8,400 nucleotides of DNA, from contig CALFJG010000071.1 of the NCBI GenBank assembly GCA_937877625.1, forward strand, positions 1 through 8,400, in the 5' to 3' direction. The stretch's first letter is position 1. The number at the start of each line of letters is the position of its first letter. The notes beneath the pieces are model-generated. The model saw nothing but the letters and a program-made list of their open reading frames with translations, was not told where the DNA came from and did not search any database. This DNA comes from an uncultured Prevotellaceae bacterium (GTDB taxonomy: Bacteria > Bacteroidota > Bacteroidia > Bacteroidales > Bacteroidaceae). Positions 6,001 to 8,400 of this stretch are shown piece by piece. The position numbers and the translations under genes were made by a program.

Positions 6001-8204
6001 TGCAGGAAAGCGAACTGCTGGTTGGTGTCGTCGGCGTTATAGGCAATGTCGGTTGTAGTGCCGCCGTATTTCTTCGTGTCGGCCATATAGATGTCGTCGT
6101 CGACGGTGGGTGCGCTGCTGTTGTAGTACCAGGAGCCGCGCGCGTTGCCCCATGCCGTAACGGTATATACCTTCGTGCTTGAGGGCATCACGCGCTCGCT
6201 GTTGGCGGCGGTGAGGAAGGCGTTGATGGCCGTTGTTACATCGCTTGCCGTAGCCGTTCCGGCCGACACCGCAGCCTTCTGCGCAAGGAGCTCGGTGTAG
6301 GCTGTGGAGGTAGTGGTGGGATAGCCCACGGTGCCGGCGAGGTTGAGGTAAGTACTCTGTATGTAGTCTGCTTCAGCGGCATATACGGCGGCGTAGGCGG
6401 CTGTAAGGTCGGCAGTGCCTACGTAGAGTATTTGCAGGCAGTTGCCATCGTCTGACTCGTCGTTCCATGAATAGACACCCGTGCTGCCCGTTGAGAGGTT
6501 AATCTGGTAGTCACCCACTTGCACTACGCCCGGGTATGTTGAATTGTAGGTGGTGTTGGTTGATGAGAGCATCGTCACCTGTCCCGTGCTGACGTTCACG
6601 CTTGTACTCGTAGGTATGGAGGAAGATCCGCTGGTAGCTGAATAGGCGAACTGCCCTGTGCCTACGTTGTAGAGATAAGAGCCAATGCTGCCTGTAATAA
6701 AAGCGAACTGGAAGCGTGTGTTGGTGGCATCGAAGGTTTCGCCGTAGCTGGTGGAGTTGCTGCCGTAGAGTACGGAGCCTTCGCTCTTACAGAACACCGA
6801 GCCGCGAGCGGGTGTGGTAAGCGTATAGACAGGTGCTGCGGTGAGGTCGGCGGGCTTGTCGGGGATGGCGGTTAGGGGGGTGGCGTACGTCACGGTGACT
6901 GTCGTGCCGCTGACGCTGACGGTATATGAGTAGCCGTCCACAGCGGTAGCGGTGAAGTCGCTTGCAGAGGGTGTGGCCGAGCTGCTGAGGAAGAATGTAC
7001 CGCCGTTATATACGTTGCTCAGTCCGTAGCCGTCAGAGCCTGTATATGTCACTTGCAGGTTGTTGCTCGCGGCAGTGCTTTCCGTGTAGCCGTTGATTTC
7101 TACGGTATAAGCCGTGAGGTTATAGTCGCTCAGCGTCACCGGGCTGAACTGGCACATCGGGTATTTGTCTGCCGCCGTCTGGCCAATGTAGGGGGTGGCA
7201 CTAAGTCCGCACGGAACAAGACTTATGCGGTCTGAACCAGTATAATACGATGTAATGATGGAGTTGTTGGGATAGGAATTTGCGCTGAAGTAACTCACAT
7301 AGTTGTAGGCCGCTGGTGCGGTGATGGAGGATGCACCGCTCTGCGTGATATAGTGTCCGTTGGCACTGCGCAGATTGCCGTATGTGCCATAGCCGCTGTT
7401 ACTTGTCACATTGTCATAATAGACAAACGTGGCTGCTATGTCGTTGAGTGTGGACGGTATGGCGGCAAGGTAGAGGGCGTAGGGCGAGCCTGAAACTGTG
7501 ACATCTTGTGCGTAGTTGGTGACGAACTTGTTTTCGACATCGCTGTTTGTATAGTCGGTGTTGGTGTCGCTGTTGGTGTCCACCCACTTAATCTGGTACC
7601 AGCCCGTGCTGAGACTTGTGGGAGCAGTGGCCGTGAAATTGAAATTTAAAGAAGAAGTTTCATAAAGCACATAGACATGGGCAGCGTCATAGGTGTTGAA
7701 GGCACTTTCTGTACCGTTCCAGTAAGCAGTAGTGCCGTAGGCAACGATATACAGCGTGTTGTCCGCTGACGTGATACTGGCAGCTGCCGTCGTGGTGCCG
7801 TCGTCATTGTATGAAGTCATACCACCCTTAGAGGGACAGGTGGAGAACTCCGCAATGGTATAGTCGGTAGCACTGCTTCCGAGCGCGGTGCCTCCTGCGG
7901 CATAAGTGCTTGTGCCTACGTTTTTGATTTTGTAGGTGCCGCTTGTGCTTCCCGTTTCTAATTCCCACAGATAATTCTGGTCTGTGGTGGAGAAACTAAG
8001 CGGTAAGTTGTTGCTCGTCACGGCGTAGCCGGAGCCGGACGCGCTGAGGAAGTATCGCCGCGCAGTGTTGTAGATCATATACGTCTTGCCCGTCGTAATT
8101 GACGACGAACGTCCGGTCACGAAGTATGTCTGCGCGAAACTCGTTGTCGGCAGAATGCCTGCCAACAGCATCAGGAATGAAAGAAAAAATTTCTTTGCTT
8201 TCAT
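1..8204 (-). CDS. Giant secreted M60-family metallopeptidase with multiple ricin-like lectin modules (3' end outside window)
   Basis: Seen: one frame open from ATG 8204-8202 to the left edge (2,734 complete codons, no stop). The start is fixed by a Sec signal peptide right after it and by an in-frame TAA at 8259-8261 with no other in-frame ATG between. Residues 1-24 are the signal peptide; about 28-1155 are beta-rich modules, several in pairs; about 1166-1775 are four tandem ricin-type repeats; about 1776-1850 is a helical connector; about 1876-2295 is the M60 core; about 2340-2440 is a trailing beta region; about 2453-2588 is a fifth ricin repeat; 2596 onward is beta-rich. HEQGH at 2108-2112 plus Glu2125 (in TEVTNN) forms the gluzincin zinc site. 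Known: gut M60 enzymes (e.g. BT4244, AM0627) cleave O-glycosylated proteins such as mucins. Inferred: a secreted or surface mucin/glycoprotein-degrading enzyme held to glycans by its lectin array. No lipobox cysteine is present. The C-terminus, where any type IX secretion or anchoring domain would sit, is not in view. Confidence 0.96.
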   Translation of the reverse strand, partial: MKAKKFFLSFLMLLAGILPTTSFAQTYFVTGRSSSITTGKTYMIYNTARRYFLSASGSGYAVTSNNLPLSFSTTDQNYLWELETGSTSGTYKIKNVGTSTYAAGGTALGSSATDYTIAEFSTCPSKGGMTSYNDDGTTTAAASITSADNTLYIVAYGTTAYWNGTESAFNTYDAAHVYVLYETSSLNFNFTATAPTSLSTGWYQIKWVDTNSDTNTDYTNSDVENKFVTNYAQDVTVSGSPYALYLAAIPSTLNDIAATFVYYDNVTSNSGYGTYGNLRSANGHYITQSGASSITAPAAYNYVSYFSANSYPNNSIITSYYTGSDRISLVPCGLSATPYIGQTAADKYPMCQFSPVTLSDYNLTAYTVEINGYTESTAASNNLQVTYTGSDGYGLSNVYNGGTFFLSSSATPSASDFTATAVDGYSYTVSVSGTTVTVTYATPLTAIPDKPADLTAAPVYTLTTPARGSVFCKSEGSVLYGSNSTSYGETFDATNTRFQFAFITGSIGSYLYNVGTGQFAYSATSGSSSIPTSTSVNVSTGQVTMLSSTNTTYNSTYPGVVQVGDYQINLSTGSTGVYSWNDESDDGNCLQILYVGTADLTAAYAAVYAAEADYIQSTYLNLAGTVGYPTTTSTAYTELLAQKAAVSAGTATASDVTTAINAFLTAANSERVMPSSTKVYTVTAWGNARGSWYYNSSAPTVDDDIYMADTKKYGGTTTDIAYNADDTNQQFAFLQGSSNWYVYSVGAQRFIKEYGSDNSRRAVLTEELTSACHITYALSDATPTKAGYPWVIQVNGDDIGLSNNYTNPVITFYTSKNDEGNCVSLAEVGTLDAENQWIAYNAIYKYEGGTEQNYTINYTGLPSGTTGSVTFAGVTFTSGFTTYYPAAAITTLLNNGNGIIPAEIDGYTSSVSVSGTTITVTYTGITSVDITYVYKTGSIVWYQETKEGYTGQAYPDLLDAPSGVTYTTIPLGTISGEETVNIECSITAQPLASTYGITTSYGFENATWYYWSMRDDNHYYLYYNSSDSYIYTNIQTASNNDNYKWAVLYNPFTAAYKFINKAAGSGMIMSSADPTSDTNAGGSIYVSMLNEDAIPSGNNTAWDFTESEAGFYLSRSGESAKMNRRGNILAYWTTGSDVGSRFCFVPVESYTAVTSLTDKTGTAVSEATTYRLVNRTTGKAIYDNSSNHYPTMTTKGLYQDQTWTLAASGSGFTVQNGSTSYYLTGALPNGDNASANTESANVLYFYEAEEVSGVQYYYISAQSAINASGDYSGRTFLADCDTYAKASSSTLSPRVQWYLEPYTYQEETAVSTDDLTGYTNMLLSGRYYRLVNFAYPTRSLQDNAGSVVGATHTDGDSQLWKIVGSNGSYHLINKASGQYLQGAPGQSAQWKTGSESSAGSLYGGTVTLTKDSVQSGITIPAGRVLFWFGASNSTSSNNALHCSASQSYNVVGWAANANASKWMLIPEEDLFISTSEVATGYYRLVNYQYPTKSMKDLYGENGLSASDTEESLDQIFRIEKTGSGSDATYTIQNAFTELYAQAVPTENEVRWPTASSSYSFKVKTFTTDDATLYSFYDPSTTTGNSSSFSGDYFALHSNSTYKIVRWGCDANASKWLLSPVDAPTADELTAAATLRSNSTITSGSYYRLVNRAYPAQALAESDGQLPCVNVNNDSYAQIWKITGSNGSYKLQNFLTGNYIQTAPGSSTRWSTGEESTSGSFYSGVYFHSNKIYRWFSTTDSSSGHNAIHDASSSAYYAVGWSGSSDASQWLLEPVNITDDDITARNELTEMLSTDYTEALSTFFDDYACTQLKSTYAAMSDADLRTAMSDLPDALQEMAVRVKNDTWNSNTIWNTYEKDFRIHDYEPYSEATIWGNRLGFGPFSRITQSTGIKLNTGENAYIFVQDAPKDAAGHLYVELVSGVNLSGMQTTLRRGYNCVHAINDCEIFITYNVTDTTQIVDSYPKILVHVEGGTCNGTFDVRGHGHTNNDWKWMVGNMMTGDYVHIKGDITMLNCYLSRVKAAKNLTEVLSIWDWIQRTEDYLMVGDYYTGKYKMMITNQDVTSGNPFWTTYGSYGAAHYPGIYASGSLNYSNYQNLGADGGQLWVIEHEQGHGHQGPINLDGLTEVTNNSLAQIVNHLWGARTSRGQAQSMAFDFFNEEIHWIDYARSMGKENVTNPSWLPNCTWITNKMMYQLWLYFYLNGDESFFPRWVKCIGDMGGIKKQNSETAIARQTEERLLTDLAGTTSTPGSWASNYMRVALAACEASQTDLYEFFKMWGFFRYADEVKTTWSTEPGDCNFLIGDYSTTRVRLPERDNAIDEAGLTWCKNKMQSYAKKAPGILFINDTGELHEITEENECVKHNSALLGTNAQYCDSQAAANAGNTGMYTDYGTNEASSLDYSLYETGIGITMTGEGAVGYKLYDDAGELIGVYNSSPVILSQATLSHTNATSLTSGNYYVLRNRLYPTLVMTEVSGSGVLTAAQASDDAKDFTQIWCITGSNGSYKLRNMLSGKYATTPTQSTQVTTDASGASFYSGTVTEDESTFMWFSTTSGQSSDKRDCLHAADTKKVVGWSNADGVEGSQWYLEEVTIDNTIVNNLTNGTYTLVASLGDDTDLILPSPSATTYTITVYNGCNDADSIQTYLTAGISASSKSGDLATYATGDFVPPYDASNPDNAVATISVSNAEAPDALKNLTNVIYNGTAYNMVLTDKADYYVPSTYTATTVNYSRSNTT
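3..419 (-). other. Beta-rich C-terminal segment, truncated by window edge (residues 2596-2734)
   Basis: Seen: LTNGTYTLVASLGDDTDLIL, ATTYTITVYNG, AVATISVSNAEAPDALKNL and YNMVLTDKADYYVPSTYTAT. The last is a short strand pattern commonly seen in the final repeats of Bacteroidota surface proteins just ahead of sorting domains, but this is only a resemblance. The segment is still open at the left edge; the true terminus lies beyond it. Confidence 0.5.
441..848 (-). repeat. Ricin-type repeat R5, C-terminal to the peptidase (about residues 2453-2588)
   Basis: Seen: GNYYVLRNRLYPTLVM, QIWCITGSNGSYKLRNMLSG (QxW at 2493-2495), ASFYSG, FMWFSTTSGQSSDKRDCLHA and KVVGWSNADGVEGSQWYLEE. It shares order and wording with R2 and especially R4. 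DNA at 691-732 is visibly related to 3138-3180 in R4, so the duplication is not ancient. Likely a glycan-binding module flanking the catalytic core. Confidence 0.75.
849..1319 (-). other. Region following the M60 core (about residues 2296-2452)
   Basis: Seen: a helical stretch (NAIDEAGLTWCKNKMQSYAK), a beta stretch (KAPGILFINDTGEL), and then GITMTGEGAVGYKLYDDAGELIGVYNSS, which reads as a small beta domain that presents an extended chain. M60 proteins of Bacteroidota often carry a beta domain after the catalytic part; the match is by general pattern only. It links the peptidase to R5. Confidence 0.5.
1320..2579 (-). other. M60-like N-terminal domain plus M60 metallopeptidase catalytic domain (about residues 1876-2295)
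   Basis: Seen: the lead-in EKDFRIHDYEPYSEATIWGN (1856-1875), then a beta domain with GIKLNTGENAYIFVQD and LYVELVSG typical of the M60-like N-terminal domain, then the catalytic part: DWIQRTEDYLMVGDYYTGKY, GQLWVIEHEQGHGHQGPINL and TEVTNN. His2108 and His2112 (1869-1883) and Glu2125 (1830-1832) are the expected zinc ligands and Glu2109 the general base, fitting the M60 motif HExxH-x(8-28)-E. Downstream helices such as ALAACEASQTDLYEFFKMWG fit the family. The residues needed for activity are intact, so it is probably active on glycoproteins. Confidence 0.94.
2880..3287 (-). repeat. Ricin-type repeat R4 (about residues 1640-1775)
   Basis: Seen: GSYYRLVNRAYPAQAL, QIWKITGSNGSYKLQNFLTG (QxW at 1677-1679), NYIQTAPGSSTRWSTGEES, YRWFSTTDSSGHNAIHD and VGWSGSSDASQWLLEP. 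Its closest relative is R5, which lies on the far side of the catalytic domain and shares WFSTT and QIWxITGSNGSYKL. It directly precedes the helical connector to the M60 core. Confidence 0.75.
3345..3773 (-). repeat. Ricin-type repeat R3, diverged core (about residues 1478-1620)
   Basis: Seen: TGYYRLVNYQYPTKSM at the start and FALHSNSTYKIVRWGCDANASKWLLSP at the end match the other repeats closely, but the middle is altered: Q-I-F-R-I at 1514-1518 replaces Q-x-W, and TYTIQNAF replaces GSYKLxN. The outer subrepeats are kept while the central one has drifted, so this copy may have lost one binding site or changed specificity. Confidence 0.7.
3801..4241 (-). repeat. Ricin-type repeat R2 (about residues 1322-1468)
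   Basis: Seen: GRYYRLVNFAYPTRSL, then QLWKIVGSNGSYHLINKASG (QxW at 1358-1360), QYLQGAPGQSAQWKTGSESS, FWFGAS, ALHCS and VVGWAANANASKWMLIPEE. All three trefoil-type subrepeats can be recognised, making this the most typical ricin-type module here. Inferred role: glycan attachment for the downstream peptidase. Confidence 0.75.
4296..4709 (-). repeat. Ricin-type repeat R1 (about residues 1166-1303)
   Basis: Seen: YRLVNRTTGKAIYDN (from 1170), QTWTLAASGSGFTVQNG with the QxW at 1201-1203, YYLTGALPNG, and closing QWYLEP at 1296-1301. It is the most divergent of the tandem set: GSGFTVQ replaces GSNGSYKL. The start YRLVNR and the terminal (S/Q)-(K/Q)-W-x-L define the repeat period of roughly 155 residues to R2. 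Ricin-type trefoils usually bind galactose or GalNAc sugars, suitable for mucin glycans. Confidence 0.7.
4740..5219 (-). other. Lectin-like module E (about residues 996-1155)
   Basis: Seen: ENATWYYWSMRDDNHYYLYY, then NYKWAVLYNPFTAAYKFINKAAG, AWDFTESEAGFYLSR and RRGNILAYWTTGSDVGSRF. The core K-W-A-V ... Y-K-F-I-N-K-A-A-G matches the 'Q-x-W ... Y-x-L-x-N-x-x-S/T-G' pattern of the tandem ricin repeats that follow, so it is probably a divergent ricin-type trefoil. Its ligand cannot be told from sequence. Confidence 0.5.
5433..5657 (-). repeat. Beta-sandwich-like segment, copy 2 (about residues 850-924)
   Basis: Seen: NYTINYTGLPSG leads into IDGYTSSVSVSGTTITVTY, the near-copy of the hairpin at residues 422-440. 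The DNA of the two hairpins is also clearly related: both contain cgctgacgctgacg and a tacgtcacggtga stretch. It is followed (residues about 925-990) by a short beta linker with WYQETKEGYTGQAYP, reminiscent of the small beta repeats that connect domains in mucin-binding surface proteins, though I cannot assign it. Confidence 0.55.
5718..6179 (-). repeat. 'ARGS' module, copy 2 (about residues 676-829)
   Basis: Seen: KVYTVTAWGNARGSWYYN, then QQFAFLQGSSNWYVYSVG, AGYPWVIQVNGDD and KNDEGNCVSLAEVG. It is the better-preserved member of the pair and keeps Trp at ARGSW where copy 1 has Val. The matching Gly-Asn-Cys near the end of both copies (Cys589 and Cys822) marks equivalent boundaries. Likely a binding module of unknown specificity. 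Confidence 0.6.
6180..6419 (-). other. Alanine-rich helical spacer (about residues 596-675)
   Basis: Seen: LTAAYAAVYAAEADYIQ, YTELLAQKAAVSAGTATASD and VTTAINAFLTAANSE are strongly helix-forming, unlike the beta-rich sequence on either side. It separates the two ARGS modules. Spacer helices of this kind are frequent in modular surface proteins; no catalytic motif is visible. Confidence 0.6.
6420..6839 (-). repeat. 'ARGS' module, copy 1 (about residues 456-595)
   Basis: Seen: VYTLTTPARGSVF near the start, then QFAFITGSIGSYLYNVG (from residue 499), GVVQVGDYQ, and a closing VYSWNDESDDGNC. Every landmark returns in order in the second copy at 5718-6179 (ARGSW, QQFAF, YVYSVG, YPWVIQVN, DEGNC), showing an internal duplication. 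The central Q-x-F ... GSYLYNVG core resembles a ricin-type strand with Trp replaced by Phe, so a divergent trefoil is possible. Function unknown; carbohydrate binding is an inference from context. Confidence 0.6.
6882..7121 (-). repeat. Beta-sandwich-like segment, copy 1 (about residues 362-441)
   Basis: Seen: alternating beta pattern ending in VDGYSYTVSVSGTTVTVTY (residues 422-440). The same hairpin recurs as IDGYTSSVSVSGTTITVTY at residues 904-922 (5439-5495), and the preceding strands (LQVTYTGSDG against YTINYTGLPSG) also align loosely. Looks like an Ig-like or bacterial beta-sandwich spacer of the kind common in Bacteroidota surface proteins; the family is not certain. Confidence 0.55.
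7155..7628 (-). other. Unassigned beta-rich module (about residues 193-350)
   Basis: Seen: begins with TGWYQIKWVDTNSDTNTDYT, continues with ALYLAAIPSTLNDIAATFVYYDN, GNLRSANGHYITQSG and RISLVPCG, and ends near MCQFSPVTLSDYN. It is rich in Tyr, Ser, Asn and Thr with no charged catalytic cluster. The N-L-R-S-A-N-G-H-Y-I stretch looks like a trefoil strand-turn, but I cannot place it in a named family. Likely a binding or spacer module. Confidence 0.4.
7665..8123 (-). other. N-terminal ricin-like beta-trefoil module (about residues 28-180)
   Basis: Seen: GKTYMIYNTARRYFLSA opens the module, followed by NYLWEL then GTYKIKNVGTSTYAAG, then LYIVAYGTTAYWNG and AHVYVLYE. The order 'Y-x-(I/L)-x-N ... 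W-x-(I/L) ... Y-x-(I/L)-x-N' is the ricin-type pattern seen more clearly in repeats R1-R5 of the same protein. Inferred: a divergent carbohydrate-binding trefoil at the mature N-terminus. The key QxW is degraded to L-W-E-L, so sugar binding is uncertain. Confidence 0.55.
8133..8204 (-). other. Signal peptide (type I, Sec)
   Basis: Residues 1-24 have a basic n-region (MKAKK), a hydrophobic core (FFLSFLMLLAGIL) and a small-residue cleavage site SFA before Gln25. There is no cysteine at or near the cleavage point, so this is not a lipoprotein signal. The protein is therefore exported to the periplasm in soluble form and would need a further outer-membrane route (type IX is the usual one in Bacteroidota) to reach its substrate. 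Confidence 0.93.
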
Positions 8205-8233
8205 TGTATGAAAAGGTTTAGTATTGTATTTTT

Positions 8234-8283
8234 GGGACTCATCAAGCAAGAGCTCCGTTTACCCATTGCTTCGGAGAAGTCCC
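8234..8283 (-). promoter_or_regulatory. Candidate structured 5' leader element
   Basis: Read on the minus strand, this 50-base segment has GGGACT at its 5' end (8278-8283) pairing with AGTCCC at its 3' end (8234-8239). Inside are CTCCG (8272-8276) with CGGAG (8253-8257), and AAGCAA (8266-8271) with TTGCTT (8244-8249). The two inner pairs interleave, so they form either a pseudoknot or two mutually exclusive hairpins. It ends 29 bases before the start codon. No known riboswitch class was recognised. Confidence 0.4.
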
Positions 8284-8301
8284 TAATTTTTCAAGTTCCC
8301 A

Positions 8302-8346
8302 ACAGCACAGGAACCATAGGCTTTCGGCCTATGACTCCTGAGCTGT
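8302..8346 (-). terminator. Imperfect hairpin, possible terminator of an upstream gene or leader hairpin
   Basis: The inner stem CATAGGC/GCCTATG (8315-8321 with 8327-8333) closes a five-base loop, CGAAA on the minus strand. The outer arms (8302-8314 and 8334-8346) pair with a few mismatches, giving about 17 base pairs in all. No T-run follows on either strand, so intrinsic termination is unproven. Its place after a possible stop codon and before the giant gene's leader fits an operon boundary. Confidence 0.4.
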
Positions 8347-8373
8347 GTGTGTGGCGGTTTGTGGGTTGTGGCT

Positions 8374-8400
8374 TCAGAAGCGCACTTTCTTTCCGCCGAC
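8374..8400 (-). CDS. Possible C-terminal end of an upstream same-strand gene
   Basis: Reading in from the right edge, one minus-strand frame gives VGGKKVRF followed by TGA at 8374-8376. A short basic, valine-containing tail of this kind resembles the last strand of type IX secretion C-terminal domains in Bacteroidota, and the hairpin at 8302-8346 lies just after it. Only eight codons are visible and the other two minus frames are also open here, so this is a suggestion, not a firm call. Confidence 0.3.
   Translation of the reverse strand, partial: VGGKKVRF

Noticed and set aside
8205..8220. Shine-Dalgarno ribosome binding site before the ATG
   Set aside because: The bases before the start (AAACCTTTTCATACA on the minus strand) have no AGGAGG-like stretch. 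This is normal for Bacteroidota and does not weaken the start call.
8234..8283. Hammerhead-like ribozyme (minus-strand CTTGATGAGTCCC resembles the CUGAUGAGUCC core)
   Set aside because: There is an extra base in the CUGAUGA core, no properly placed GAAA after the stem partner, and no third stem with a cleavage triplet, even when a permuted arrangement is tried.
8205..8400. Bacteroidales-type promoter (TTTG ... TAnnTTTG) for the giant gene
   Set aside because: I searched the minus strand upstream of the start and found no convincing -7 and -33 pair at proper spacing. A divergent promoter may exist, or the gene may be transcribed from further upstream.

Overview
The window is almost entirely one protein-coding gene on the minus strand. 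It starts at an ATG at 8204-8202 and stays open, without a stop, to the left edge, giving at least 2,734 codons with the 3' end missing. The product is a giant secreted modular protein. It has an N-terminal Sec signal peptide, a long array of beta-rich lectin-like modules, and one metallopeptidase catalytic core of the M60 (enhancin-like, gluzincin) family with the signature HEQGH followed 12 residues later by the glutamate of TEVTNN. Characterised M60 peptidases of gut bacteria cut O-glycosylated (mucin-type) proteins, so the best functional guess is a mucin- or glycoprotein-degrading enzyme whose many sugar-binding modules anchor it to its substrate.

The organism is probably a host-associated member of the Bacteroidales (Prevotella/Segatella, Bacteroides or Muribaculaceae type). 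Reasons are the M60 core with its N-terminal companion domain, very large Tyr/Asn/Ser/Thr/Gly-rich secreted architectures of this kind, the lack of a clear Shine-Dalgarno sequence and an A/T-rich segment just before the start. Base composition is near balanced. Genus cannot be decided from the sequence.

Layout in protein order (DNA right to left): signal peptide (8133-8204); a ricin-like module (7665-8123); a second beta module (7155-7628); a beta-sandwich-like segment (6882-7121); a duplicated 'ARGS' module (6420-6839 and 5718-6179) with an alanine-rich helical spacer between the copies (6180-6419); a second copy of the beta-sandwich segment (5433-5657) and a short beta linker; another lectin-like module (4740-5219); four tandem ricin-type repeats R1-R4 (4709 down to 2880); a helical connector; the M60-like N-terminal domain and M60 catalytic domain (1320-2579) with a trailing beta region (849-1319); a fifth ricin-type repeat R5 (441-848); and a further beta-rich segment cut by the window edge.

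The right end (8205-8400) is non-coding apart from a possible last eight codons of an upstream same-strand gene (8374-8400). It holds a strong imperfect hairpin (8302-8346) and, closer to the start codon, a 50-base element (8234-8283) with three complementary stem pairs, two of them interleaved. That element could be a pseudoknot or a switch in the 5' leader of the giant gene.
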